Shown here: one piece after another, positions 47,345 to 59,344 of the stretch
Position numbering within the stretch: the stretch's first letter is position 1
How the letters are laid out: each line of letters begins with the position of its first letter
DNA from: Eupeodes corollae
Taxonomy: Eukaryota > Arthropoda > Insecta > Diptera > Syrphidae
DNA length: 64,000 nucleotides
Reading direction: 5' to 3'
Assembly: GCF_945859685.1 (NCBI RefSeq)
Contig: NC_079147.1
Location: forward strand, 133,882,645 to 133,946,644
Notes under the pieces: generated by a model
Seen by the model: only the letters and a program-made list of their open reading frames with translations
What the model was told of the DNA's origin: nothing
The model's database searches: none
Made by a program: the position numbers and the translations under genes

Positions 47345-49240
47345 TTTTTGACAGATTATGCATGATGTCTATCACATTGTCTTATCATTTTTGTTTAATA
47401 TCATTTGGGAAGTCATCATGGAAAAATAATTCTCAGTAAATTGACTCTAAGAAAACTTTTGAAAAAACCTAGAGCTACCATTGCATCGATTAAAAACAAT
47501 AGCATGTGGTGGTTTATGTGCTGGTGAATTCATAGATCCTTCGAACTTGTTTAAATTATTAATTATGCTTAAGTTTAGACATGACAATAGCCTGCAAGGA
47601 TCTATGTGTTACTAGCAAATTTTAATAATTAAGTTGTATTTTTTATTGAAAATGTCCCTTACCATAAAATGGCAGGGAGGACTCGATATTCTTTATGAAA
47701 TTCAACTCGAGCGTCTCGGTAAGTTTGAGAAATCATTTTATGATCATTCATTTTGTACGTTATGGTAAATAAGATGATATATTGCCATATCACACCTTAG
47801 GAATATTTTCTGAATCAATTGGTATATTGTTTGTTGATAGTAAACATTCAATTATTTAAATTCATTTGATTCGCCAAATTGAATAAAGAATAGTTAATGT
47901 AGCAAACCTTATTGAAATTATTGGCTTATAAAAGTTCTTTAATTTCGGGTCTATTTATTTGGGTCTCTTTGTTGACGTATACTGCCTAAGCCACATAGTT
48001 AAGAGCTTTTGTCACTTGCAGAAAAAGATGTCCTGATAGGTTAAATTTTCAAACGATGTATATCTTATTATAATACACACAACTTAAATGCCTTCCTCAT
48101 GCACCTTATTTTATTTTACTTGAACATACTATTGAGCCGTCATTATTAAAAAAAAAGGGATTATTTCATATTTCTAAAGCTTACTTTAATCTCTGACTCT
48201 TTGTGATAAAACCTTATCTTTAAAACCTAACTCATGAAGAGTATATGCATATACAAGAAAGCAAACTACACGAGCGGGTTACGTATACATCCCAAGCTTT
48301 CTCCTTGCTGATAACGCACATTTCGTTTGAAAAATCCTTTATTCAAATAAATGTGTGTATCTGTATGTAAGAATACATATCCACTGGAATTTCAAACAAA
48401 TCCTTGTTTGTATTTAAAACAAGCTGAAAATTCTAAAAACAAATGCAAAGCTAAAGCTTTTCATGCAAATGGATTTTCAACAAAGAAATTTGTCCGAATA
48501 CTTGATGCATGAAATAAAAATAATAAAAATATAGACCAAAAAAACATTGGCTAACAAACTGTGAAGCTGTCCACGAAATCAAAGCTAAACAAAAAGTCCT
48601 TTGCTTTGAAGTTGATCACTCAATCGTAACTGCAGTTAAGAAAAAAAAACGCCTCAATACAATTTTCGTAATTTGTGTCAACTGTCAAGCTAAGAGTAAA
48701 CTCGAAAAGCATGTCAACTTATTATTTCTTTCGTTATTTATTGTAAATATGTACATATATTTTTGCTTTGTTTGTTTTTTGTTAAATAAGAAGGATAAAA
48801 ACTTTTCTTTGAATTTGACCAAAACGATGACTTTGATTAATATTATTTCTGCTTTCATTGCGCTCTATCAAAATTATGTATATTTATTAAGTCAAGAAAC
48901 TAAAAGGTCTCCTAGCTGCTTTGATAAGGCAGTAAAATTTCATTTCAGTTATGGTAATTTATGATTTGGGGATTGAACCGGAGCCAGTTTAGAAAACTTA
49001 TTGTGATGTGGGTTACTCATGTTTAGATATGGAACATTCAACCAAAGGAAAAGAAAATGAATACTTGGAATTTAATAAACATTTCTTTTTATATAAGCCT
49101 CTTTCATATTAAATATGGTGTTTTCAAAATAAGAAAAATACGTTAACACCCCAGTACATCACAAGTATCTGTTGTCTTTACAAAACATATACTTAAAATA
49201 AATAAATGATAATAGGTACAAATATTCACAAGAAATTCAT
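47345..49240. other. Intronic stretch with no recognised feature
   Basis: This is AT-rich intronic sequence. I found no motif I can support. Confidence 0.4.
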
Positions 49241-49244
49241 CAAG

Positions 49245-50310
49245 AAATACGTATTTATTTATTTATAATTAGTTAAATACTAAGTTAACTTAAAAATTCT
49301 TAATATATACTTAAAATCTAAAAACTTAAACTAGACTGTTGAAAAATATTAATTTGCAATTTATACTTTTTATATTATCATTTGGTGAATTAATACAAGA
49401 GTAAAATTTATTATAGATTTCAATTAATTGATTTAAGAGGCTATGTACAACATAATTTGATCTGCTAAAATTAGAATTCAATGGTTTCTGGAGTCTTATA
49501 CTCGAACGACTCAAACTAAAGTACATACTTCCAAGAACTTATGGTGATGAAATTTGTGCGGTAATTATTCCAACAATAAAACAAAACTGCTAGTACATCC
49601 TATGATTTGTCAAAGAAGGAAGATTTGTGAGAGAAAGTCTCTGTGAAAAAGGCGGTAATGTATGAATACCATGAAACCACGGAAGGGATCGTAGACAAAA
49701 CGCAAACATCTTTTATGAATGGCTTCGAATCTTGTGACGTGTACAGCGTACAAAGGGGACCAAACTGTACATGCACATTCCAGGACTGGTCTCATGAAAA
49801 ACATGAAATAAAAGTAATTTTAAACCATATGGATAACGGAAATCAAGGCTAAATCTCTTAATAAAATCTAGAACTCTATTTGCTTTTTTAACTATGAAGT
49901 TAATAAGTTCGTTAAATGTTAGTTTAGGATCAAAGATAACACCCAAGTCAGAAAAAAATAACTCTACTTAAACGACAAGAATCAAACATGTAACTAAAAA
50001 CGATTGGAACTTTTGTTCGTGTAAAACTCATGGTTTTATTCATTTGTCAACATTAAAAACAAGACGGTTATTATTGCCCTGAATAATATTAAGTCTTCTT
50101 GCAAAAGAAGACACTCGGATGTAGAGTTAATGTTTTTTTTAATTTTAATGTCATCAGCATACATATATTAGGACAGACGAGTGTTGAATGATCGAAACCA
50201 AGTCACTTATAAATAAAACAAATATAATAGGACCAATGTGACTTACCTGGGGGACACCAGAATTCACAACAAATGAACTTGAACATTCATTACGAAATTT
50301 AACACTATAA
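49245..50310 (-). mobile_element. Jockey/CR1-like LINE fragment (RT core to 3' end)
   Basis: On the minus strand the translation starts with NSGVPQVSHIGPIIFVLFIS and DLVSIIQHSSVLIYA before DDIKIKKNIN (the catalytic ADD, in shifted frame). It continues with MSFTRTKVPIVFSY, then GVIFDPKLTFNELINFIVKK and ANRVLDFIKRFSLDFRYPYG, then RPVLECACTVWSPLYAVHVT and RFEAIHKRCLRFVYDPF. It ends in a (TAAA)-type tail near 49245-49265. The order and motifs are those of a standard insect LINE, 5'-truncated. Confidence 0.85.
50239..50270 (-). promoter_or_regulatory. Perfect CAG|GTAAGT juxtaposition (candidate ratchet site)
   Basis: On the minus strand, GTGTCCCCCAG is followed directly by GTAAGTCAC, with the junction between 50247 and 50246. 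It lies in the LINE motif where relatives have CCNCAGGGNAGT coding PQGS, so it arose by mutation inside the transposon. The pyrimidine tract is moderate. Function is only a possibility. Confidence 0.25.
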
Positions 50311-50314
50311 CGTT

Positions 50315-51500
50315 AGAAGCATTTGAGCGAGTGTTATACATAATAATTTGTAACTAAAATTTGTAATTTAAATATCGCGCTTTAACACTTAACTGAATAT
50401 ATTTAGTATAGTAAAAACTATTAATATTTTAGAAAAACAGAGTTTAGTTAAAATTATAAAAGCGAAACTTAACAAAAATAATAAACAAAATAGGAGCGAT
50501 GTAAAAACTCCTAAAACACAGCGCAGCGTTGCCAACCGAAATACGAAAATTGCTGTTTTCTCTGGGGTGAAGAGACCCCTCCCGTAGCCAGAAAGTTCAA
50601 AGAGTTTAGTTGTATAAGCAATGCATAGATTTGTAGGATATTTTACATTAATATTCAAAAAATCAATTTGTTTTTCTGATTGTAAGCAACAAAAATTGTG
50701 CAATGAACTTAATGGTTTTTCCAAAAATCAAACTTTTTCATGGATAGTTCAACAAAAGCTTAATGATATAAAGGTAACACACTGTGATGTACCTAACACG
50801 TACAATGTACATACATATATTTTCTTTTTTAAGAATCTAATAAAAAATCGAAAATAAAAATTAACATTTTGAACTTGTTTTTCACTAACTTGAAAAAAGT
50901 TTTGACGTCGTCGTTCCGGTTTCTAAAACTCAACTTCGGTTTCATTTTAGTTTTTTTAGCATATTAAAATTTTGTGACTTTTTTTTAAAGTGAATCATTT
51001 CCAAAACTGATCAAATATCAAACATTTAAAATTTCAAGGGCCATGTGTAAAGTTTAAAAAAATCATGCACAATTTTTTTTGTGAAATGATGCAGGTTGTA
51101 ATTAGATATATCCTCCGAATGGAAGCATTAAAGCAACCGCTCGTAAGCCTTAAATGCATTTTTCTCGTAATGACATTTTTCAATTTTGTTGACGTCTTAA
51201 ATTACAAAATCCTTAAACTCTTTTTGTGCATCAAATAAAATAAGATGTTACATGTAAACGAAGACGAGTTTCGGAAATTTAAAGTCAACTTTAGTTTTGT
51301 TTTCTCAAAATATATCAATTTTGGATTTAATATTTTTTTAAACATATGAATACTTGCTCTTTCTCTCAGAAAAGAATGGATTGAAATATTTTAAAGCATT
51401 ACTGAAGTTTTTCGAAATTTTAAATTTTGAGAGTACCTTTCAAGATTATTACAAAGATTTATTATTTGTTTTTGACAGGCAAACCGCTTTTTTTTTGACT
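50315..51500. other. Intronic stretch with no recognised feature
   Basis: I found no coding motif. Open frames here are AT-driven. Confidence 0.4.
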
Positions 51501-51519
51501 ATCGTTAAATTATTAGCAA

Positions 51520-52290
51520 AACCGTAGATGCATTCTTTGGTTATACAACTCAACTATATGATCCTAGAAAAAAAACCAAAAACACTAAATCAACATTCGA
51601 CACCCACCATCTTTTCATCGATTTCAAGGCCGCATATGACAGCATCTACAGGGACGAAGTGTATAGAGCCTTGTCTAGTTTTGGTATCTCTGCCAAACTC
51701 GTCCGTTTGTGCAGGATGACCATGGAGAATTCACACTGCTCCATAAAGTTTGGAAAAAAATGTACAGAACCTTTCGATGTCAAAAAAGGTTTTAGACAAG
51801 GTGATGCGCTGTCATGCGATTTTTTTAACATCGTACTTGAAAGAATAGTGCAGAGCTCAAACGGCACTATCTTTCAAAAGTCTGTGCAATTACTAGCATA
51901 TGCTGATGACATTGACATAATCGGAAGGACTCAACGCGATGTCGATGGGGCTTTTGTGAGTATTGAGACAGAGGCCGCAAAAATGGGTTTAACGGTTAAT
52001 GAGGGCATCGAAGGGGAGAGAAGGAGACAATGGAACGACGAGCTGTACCGGCTGTACAGCGACGTAGACTTAGCAAGAAGGGCTAAAGTCCAACGACTTA
52101 GATAGCTATGTCACGTAGAACGCATGGAAACCAATGTTCCGGACCGGAAAGTCTTCGAATCCACATCCACAGGACAGCACAGTAGTAACCCCCCCAACTT
52201 GGAGCGCGAAACTGGAGACATCTAGCTAGGGACCGAGCTAGATGGAGAAGTTTGTTGGGTAGGTTTGTAGGACTGTAGCCCCACCTTAAG
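51520..52290 (+). mobile_element. RTE-like LINE relic (RT core to C-terminus, internally deleted)
   Basis: After a frameshift in the first 100 bp, DTHHLFIDFKAAYDS-like sequence leads into the open frame at 51659-52105. It reads YRALSSFGISAKLVRLCRMT, DVKKGFRQGDALSCDFFNIV and QLLAYADDIDIIGRTQRDV, so the catalytic YADD is intact. A deletion then joins MGLTVNEG to GERRRQWNDELYRLYSDVDL and ARRAKVQRLR, the C-terminal segment. The 3' end runs to the CACCTTAAGAAGAAGAAG word. The family matches the relics at 27000 and 43990, and it is the best preserved of the three. Confidence 0.88.
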
Positions 52291-52299
52291 AAGAAGAAG

Positions 52300-54480
52300 A
52301 ATGTATGAGCTTTATGGCTTATATGAACACCCCCCCCCCCATTTTAACGTCCATTGGTTAAAAGTTGATGAATTTTTGCGCCGCGATTAAAATATGGCTG
52401 TATTTCTGATAGATGATAGTCCAGGTCTCGGTTAAAACTAGAACTTTTAACCACAAGTGTAAACCACTAAAATACAAAATATTTAAAAAATATTTTGTTT
52501 ATAACGCAATATGAGTTGTTTTGAAATCAAAAGAGTTCTACGAATATTATATTTATATCATTACCCTTTTATTATGTACAAGGTATTGGTCTTATCCAAA
52601 AAACCAGGTTTTTAAGGAGTGGAAGTATGACTTTCTTGAAGTATTTCTGCTAAAATGTCATGGTTAATAATTAATCTAAGCTGTATACTGTTCAGTTAAC
52701 TTTTAATAGTTGCACATAGGAATAACTTCAACTTTTGTATCTGCATCATAATATATATAACCATTTAACAAACTCAGTTTTGTATCATCGTATAGTATAG
52801 GTAAAGTATTTAATTCTTATTTTTCGGTTAGGCTGTGACAGTTTTTAATTGTGCCCTTTTGCCATAAAACACTTATTTAATGAATCCAAGCTACAACATC
52901 ACCTAGATCTCAATTCTGCAAAGTTCGTTTGTAAGCTTTAACGAGTATATTTATAGATATGGTACTGGTGCGCAATGGGTTTTTGCTATCGATTCCCCGA
53001 ACATGAACATCATATCCGTCGTCGTAGTCGTCCTCATAGAACGTTGCATTTTCTCAGTTGAGTAAACATTTCATTTCGTTACCCTTCAGGACTTTTATAT
53101 AAGAACTGCAGAACAGCAGGGCAAAAAATTTCTAGAATTTTTGTATCGATATTTTATGTAGTAGGTATCCACATCTATACTTTACGTAGTACCTATGTAC
53201 ATAAAAACGAGAATATGAACTTTGTAGGTATGTGCATATAAAAATGCATATATTTATGTTTATATCTATACATAAAACTGCTCAGGAAAGCATAGTTGGA
53301 TTTTGGTTGTATAGGTAAGAACTGGTATCTACTTATTTGTCTAGTATTTTATGAAGGTCTCAGTTTTTCGAGTTGTTGAAAATTAATTGAAAGTATGTTA
53401 TTTTGCGATATTATATCGAACTCACAAACAAGAATTGCTGAAATCTATTCACGTTAATTATTATTTTTGTTTGCTTATTAGTTCAAGAAACAAACATGGA
53501 AGGAAAAACTTGCAGTTGGAATTGATTGAAATATAAAAGTTATATAATAATATACATAAAATACCATTTGCGTTGTGAGAAATGAATTTAACCTATTTTA
53601 AAATAGTTTACAGCTGGTTTTTATTTTCAAAACATGATTGTTTGTTCAATCAAACAATTATCTACGTGCAATTCAATAGGAAAATTCATAGAATATATTC
53701 ATACCCAAAATCTTACCAACATGTACATTAACCATTTGTTGTCAAATTTAGTATTGAACTCATCAAAATAAATTACTTCACTGCTGCCTTTTGCCAACTA
53801 AAAATTTAAGAAAATTGTACTGAGGTCCATCTTATAGAATATGAAATATCATTCGTGGAAATACCAAAAGAATATACATATTTAATAACTTGTTTTGTTT
53901 AAATAAATTCAGTTTTATTCACAAATATTTTAAAAATTAACAGTTTTCAACTTATTTATACTTTAATAATATTGCTTTCCGCAGTAGGAAGTCTAAAAAA
54001 GGAATAACATCAGGTAACATTTTGCAAACAAACTTGAAATAAACGCTTGTATTCAAAAACTTGAAGTCCTCCAAATGATGATACTGATCCGCAGAAAATA
54101 GTACGGAGTCTAACACAACTTCTTCTTGGCGGTTCTGGTGCTCATGATATACCAGAAGCCATTACATTAAGTTAAAACAACACTGTTACTTAACTGAAAA
54201 TAATATCAAGTTCTTATGAATTGGCAAACAAAATGTTAGGAAATTGTTCAAAACTGAAAGGCACAGGTACGTCCAGGGAGATCTGACAAAACAGATTTTA
54301 GGTTACCGCCGAGTTATCAAAGACCATAAGTCAAATGAAACCCTTCAGTAAAAAAAAAACAACAATCTTGTCGTAGAAGCAAAACATTTTATTTAAATTA
54401 TTATAATTTATTTAAAATAAATCAACACAAAACAAGAAGAACAATACAGCGTTTGCTTGGCAAAATAAATGTTTAACATG
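52300..54480. other. Intronic stretch with no recognised feature
   Basis: This is AT-rich, with a C-run at 52327-52340 and a CGTCG-rich word at 53010-53050. I see no supported feature. Confidence 0.4.
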
Positions 54481-54639
54481 TCGACAGAACTATGCGGTCC
54501 ATATCAAATACTATTCGTCAAAATTATTGTATCGCATCAACTCAATACGGAAAGATTGGGTGTCGCAACAGTCCAGTGTTGTATGGGATAGAACACCCCA
54601 AAAAATTAATTGTTGGCCGAAGACATAGCTCTTGCAATG

Positions 54640-55693
54640 TGACCTCAAACGAGTTTTATCACGAAATTGTCAATTTTGTTGATTCGAGCCCCGTTGTATA
54701 GGACTTCGTTGGAATAATAATGCACGTAAGAAGATTCGGCTGTTCGATATAAGCCGTTACAGCATCGTAAATACTGCCACTCGAACACCCGAAACTGCAA
54801 GAGAATTCTAATAACCTCAACCTTTTGGACCGTTCTGTACACAATTAGATCGTCGTCGTACGCAATTGCATTAGTGAGACTACCTATCAGATAGCTACTG
54901 TAAATACTGAAGAGAATCAGCAATTTCACCGCTCTCTGTTGAAGACCATTTTTAGTTAAGAATGTTGTGGTAGAAGTTACATTGCCACTTTTGACAACAA
55001 ACTTTCTACCGTTAAGTATATAGAACAATGGGTTGCTTATGCAAGATTTGACGGGTTGGATTTGTCCTTTCCCTTTTTCGAGAGAGGATGAACCACAGTG
55101 GTCTTCCAATGCACTGGATAATATGCATTATTCAGTGCATAAATGTAAATGTCAATTGCTTCCATCGGTAAATGTCTTAGAACAACGTTGGATATACCAT
55201 CGACACCTGCTGAGTGTGGTGTAAATGTCAATTGCTTCCATCGGTAAATGTCTTAGAACAACGTTGGATATACCATCTACACCTGCTGACTTTTTTTTTA
55301 TTGAATTGAAGATAAGCTGAAGCTCAACCTTCGTCACTAACAAGGGACTTGGTCCCGTTTGCTCGGCGATTATGGCATTTGCCAAGGAATCGTCAATGAA
55401 CCGCATGAAACCGCGATTCTCAGATCGCCATTGTGTCATATCATTTCGAAGGTAAATGTGATTAAGTACGGCTCTTGGTTGGGCGAATGCTACACTTGCA
55501 ACTCCCACCGCCTCGACTTTTTCCTTCGGATCTTCAATTCTAAAAAGTCATCCTCAAAGACGGCTTCTTCTGGATCTATTTGCGCTGTCCTGAGTACGTC
55601 TCTGTTCTCTTCAGTTGTTTGTAGTTTCACACACGGAAAGTCATTATCGTTCCTTTTCCTGAATAGCTTGTTGATTTTAGGGAACATATTAGG
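54640..55693 (-). mobile_element. Jockey-like LINE fragment (pre-RT and RT)
   Basis: In minus-strand order, 55687-55490 encodes MFPKINKLFRKRNDND and RTAQIDPEEAVFEDDF. Positions 55508-55290 encode LRNDMTQWRSENRGFMRFID and KKKSAGVDGISNVVLRHLPM, the RT entry block. Positions 55230-55040 encode YALNNAYYPVHWKTTVVHPL and SKKGKDKS. Positions 55010-54840 encode TTFLTKNGLQQRAVKLLILF and NAIAYDDDLIVYRT, with the catalytic box changed from ADD to DDD. A 69-bp duplication inside it (55145-55289) repeats the GVDGISNVVLRHLP segment. The 5' side is cut at 55693 by the SINE-like element. Confidence 0.83.
55145..55289. repeat. 69-bp tandem duplication within the LINE fragment
   Basis: Copies at 55145-55213 and 55221-55289 are separated by GTGTGGT and differ at a single base (CCATCGAC versus CCATCTAC). 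Near identity shows that the duplication is recent compared with the decay of the LINE around it. Confidence 0.93.
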
Positions 55694-55697
55694 GTCT

Positions 55698-56040
55698 TAG
55701 TACCCGTGGCATGATGGTTAGTGCGTTGGACTGTCATGCAAGGGGTCTTGGGTTCAATCCCTGCCTGTGCCACCTTAATAAAAAAAAAAAAAATAATTTT
55801 CGCGGGTGCTTTCTCAAACTAGCCGTTCGGATTCGGCCTAAAATTGTAGGTCCCTTCCATTCCTGACAACAGTACTCGCACACAGGAATGGTTGAGAGTT
55901 GTAAGCCACTAGGCCCTGGTTCACAACGGACTGTTGCGCCACCCCATTTGATTTTTTTGATTTGACTAGGGTCGCTGGAAGTAATTGACCAGATATTGCG
56001 GTCTAAGTCCAATGGACTAACTATCACGCCACGGGTACTA
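55698..56040. mobile_element. SINE-like element with inverted tRNA-derived ends (343 bp)
   Basis: The left end reads TAGTACCCGTGGCATGATGG then TTAGTGCGTTGGACTGTCAT. The B box GGTTCAATCCC is at 55751-55761, and GTGCCACC follows. The order A box, CTGTCAT anticodon-like loop, B box resembles a tRNA-Asp-derived pol III promoter. Reading in from the right end, TAGTACCCGTGGCGTGATAG then TTAGTCCATTGGACT repeats the left end for about 35 bp with 4 mismatches. The two ends thus form terminal inverted repeats that are both tRNA-like. A poly-A run lies at 55781-55794. No clear target duplication was found. Confidence 0.7.
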
Positions 56041-56044
56041 CAAT

Positions 56045-56820
56045 TAGTTTAAGTATTCTATCTTATAATATATCAGATTTCAATTATATCAAAACAGTCT
56101 TTGTATTTTTTCTATTGGAAACTCATGTCGTTTATAATAATTCTATTAAATTTAAAAATGTCTTTAATGGATTCATACTTTTCTGGAGTACAGTACATAA
56201 AACATCATCTTAAGGTGGAAGCGTTTTGAATCAAAACGACACTTCTAAATACCTGCGATTACGTAGGACTAGAAGGCACTACTTTAGTAAAACTGTTAAA
56301 GAAATAATGTGGATTATTGTTCCTGTATATCTTTACTGCAATAGATGGAGAAAAGATTTTGAAAAATTAAATAACATTATGAGCACATTGCTAATAAAAA
56401 TGTTATTTTAAACGGTTAGTTCAATGCTTAAATTAGTAGCAAGCAAATACACCTCGCACAACCAATTGACAATAATATAATTTCAACAACCAACAACAAC
56501 TTACAAAAGACGATACCTTTTATCAAAATGGATGCACTCACGAAGATACTGAGGGCCAATGCAATTTTATTGGAGGACAAGATAAGTCGGTTATCGACTA
56601 GCAAATAACGCCTGGGTGGTCTCAAAATAAGTGGTAAACCTATGCTGATCATATGACAATTGAATAACAATGGAAGAGTGTATACACTCCATTAAACTCT
56701 AGATTTAAAAAAAAATTAACTTATTATAGGTTTTATGAGAAATAAAATGGAATTGAAATTTTTGAGAAATATTATTTTTCAAAAACATTTTAAAATCTTA
56801 AAATATAGAAAATATTTTCA
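56045..56820. other. Intronic stretch with no recognised feature
   Basis: A short plus-strand reading at 56527-56610 (MDALTKILRANAILLED) is not recognised. Nothing else is supported. Confidence 0.35.
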
Positions 56821-56824
56821 AGCA

Positions 56825-56965
56825 GACTTTTTTCAATTTTTCCCTATTCATAAGAAAGGTGATCCAAATGGTGTTGCAAATTACCGGGAAATTTAATTTA
56901 TGAACGTTCTAGCTAAAATATTACAGTACATTACACACTACTCAACACATAAATGTACAGAGTAG
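56825..56965 (+). mobile_element. LINE reverse transcriptase scrap
   Basis: Translation gives FPIHKKGDPNGVANYREI, a stop, then FMNVLAKILQYITHY. This matches the PIYKKGDPxDPxNYRGIxLLNVxxKI entry block of non-LTR reverse transcriptases. It ends at the start of the hAT element. Confidence 0.65.
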
Positions 56966-56997
56966 AGAACACATCTTGAGCGACTAGACTATGTAAA

Positions 56998-58655
56998 GCA
57001 GCCATACTCAACCTTTTTTTTTAATTGGCCACATCGATGATTTTGTAACGCTATCCCGGGTCACAAGACATAATAATACTCATTTTAATGTGCATACATA
57101 CATACATTATGTATTTATTTATTTATTGAAAATAATTTAATATGATTTTTGAAATTGAGAACACATTTTCAAAACTTTATTTAGATCTGGCTTGTTGCTG
57201 TATGCCAACCTAATGACGTCAACTAGGTGGGAGTCCGTAAGTTTGTTTCTGTAAATATTTTTTGCATATTTCATTCTGGAAAACGAAGATTCACAAACAA
57301 ATGAAGATCCAAATAATATCAGCAGAATCTGTGAATCGGGGACGATTCTCAGTATTTGCATGATCTTGATTTAAAACAGAAGCCACTTCTGAGATAGTCG
57401 TAATTTCAGATGGCATGGGTTTTCTACAAGCGTTAATCATTTTTTGGTTTTTCTGATATCATGAAACCTTTTTTCAAATTCTTTTGACAGTGCTGTTAAG
57501 TAATACAATATTGTTGAGCAGTTTTTTTCAGACATATCGATGAGGTCCTTTGTAGCTATAACTATTGTTGGAAAATTTTGTAGCTTATTACTTCGTATTT
57601 CTTCATGAAAAATATTAAGCTTTTCTTCAAAAGCAAATATTTTACTTGCCATCTGTGAAATTATGTTATTTTGTCCTTGTAAATTTCGGTAGAATCTATT
57701 TAGTTTTCCTGTGATATCGCATAAAAATGCTAAAAGACAGTATCATTGATCATCTTGCAATGCAGGGTAAACTTTTTTATTTTGTTGTAAGAAGAGGATT
57801 ATTTTGTGGAGCAAGGAAACAAACCTTTCCAAAACCTTTCGGCTACTAAATTGATAATCCGTGCTGCAAAGTTTTCTTGATGAATAATGCAATAAAATGT
57901 AATTAATTTGTCAAATTTAATTTTTGTTAAACAAGATTATAAATCCGTTTTTAGATCCAGTCATGGATGGACAGCCATCTGTGGATACACACACGATTTT
58001 CTTAATATCAATTGCATTCTGCTCTAGAAAATTTGAAATTGTATCAAGATAATCTTTTTCCCGGGTCTGACCTTTTATCGGAAGGAATTAGAAACATTCT
58101 TCGAAAATTAAATTCTGTTATGTGCAATATCTAACTAACACCGAGCATTGAGATGTTGCTGAAATATCAGTCCTGGAATGGAAAGCCAAGCTCAATGTTA
58201 AATCAGACAATTGTAGTTTTTTTTATTTCAGACAATATTTTTTTCTTTTGCTAAATTTATCAAACAGTATATCGGCAGCACTTACGAAACATTCTTTGAC
58301 AATTTCTGCATCGGAGAACGGTTTCATGTGCTTACCAAGAGTATAGCAAACTTCGTAAGATGCTTTAATTACCGCAAAGTCTTGAGATAAAGCCACGGAC
58401 ATCACATTTCGTTGCTGATGTAATGACCTTTTAAAAAAAGTTAATTTCTCACTTCTTAATTGTGTTCCAGGAGGATAAGTTTCGTTGAAAGATTTGTGTT
58501 TTGTGTTAAGATGGCGACTAATATTTAACTTTTTTAAAATAACTTTTTCACGACATATTAAACAGGTAGCCGCGTTGTTTTTGCTTGTCACAACAAAATA
58601 TTCTGTTTCCCATTCGTCTTGAAATGATATATTTTCATCAGATATATTTCGTTTT
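56998..58655 (-). mobile_element. hAT transposon relic (BED zinc finger to hATC domain), split by a LINE
   Basis: In minus-strand order, 58640-58223 encodes the BED-type zinc finger: FQDEWETEYFVV, NNAATCLICREKVILKKLNI and SRHLNTKHKSF (C..C...H....H). Central parts at 58000-57940 read IVCVSTDGCPSMTGSKNGFI, the conserved DGxPxMxGxxxGF block of hAT transposases. Near 57860, ENFAARIINL follows. The C-terminal dimerisation domain at 57361-57137 reads LFGSSFVCESSFSRMKYAKN. Frameshifts and stops separate these parts. The right-hand terminus at about 56998 is CAGCCATACTCAACC. The other terminus was not found. A LINE interrupts the N-terminal side at 58656. Confidence 0.85.
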
Positions 58656-59330
58656 CGAAGGTGGATGAGAAATGTAGAGCTGAATATATAGCTGAAGCCT
58701 CCAGTTCCGTCTACAGAACAGTTTACAGTAGATTAAATCACAATTTGGCAGAGAAAAACTATTTTCGTGACTCTAATAAGGTTAATGTTATCGCTACAAT
58801 GGTCAGACTTCGCAGCGAGATCATCAATCTGAACTTCATGCCTCACAGACCTGATCTACCATTAGAATGCAGCATTTGCAACATTAGAGAAAGAGAAGAC
58901 GTCATTTACTTTTTGGGAAGATGCCCAACTCTGAAAGAAACCAGAAGAAGCGTTCTTGGGAGCGATGTTTTATCTGAAGAGCAAGTCCTAGACGAATTGA
59001 ATCATATGAACGTTAATAGACTTTATGAATATTGTGTAATTGCGCTCAGATATAGAGCAAGAATAATTAACGAAGATTTTTGATTAAACAAACCTTTAAC
59101 TGTATCTTATTTGAATTTTTAAATTTTATTGGTTTCCATATAATTCCTTATTTTAAACACATATGTTATTTAAAACGGTTATATCTTTGTAAATAAATTA
59201 ATATATTATAGTTGTCAATCTGGCAGACGGCAAATGCCATGTCATAATGATTTTTGTAAATGTAAAAACGTATCTATTGTTAAATTCAAATGTTGATCCC
59301 ATAAAATCCAAATTATCTATCTATCTATCT
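58656..59330 (+). mobile_element. 5'-truncated LINE inserted in the hAT relic, with target duplication
   Basis: It encodes the C-terminus of a LINE ORF2 (58661-59083): SSVYRTVYSRLNHNLAEKNY, then the Cys-rich end LECSICNIREREDVIYFLGR and CPTLKE (C..C...H-like...C), then YCVIALRYRARIINEDF and a stop. A 3' UTR with GGCAGACGGCAAATGCC and an (ATCT)n tail follows. It is flanked by a perfect 10-bp target duplication ATTTCGTTTT (58646-58655 and 59331-59340). The frame is intact over 140 codons, so it is younger than its host element. Confidence 0.9.
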
Positions 59331-59344
59331 ATTTCGTTTTAGTT

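Noticed and set aside
55698..55770. Possible functional tRNA-Asp gene
   Set aside because: It has tRNA-like A and B boxes, but the stems do not pair as in a real tRNA and the sequence is one end of a repeated SINE-like element.
55734..56027. 97-codon minus-strand open frame
   Set aside because: It is a read-through of the SINE-like element; its residues follow the tRNA-like and body sequence of the repeat.
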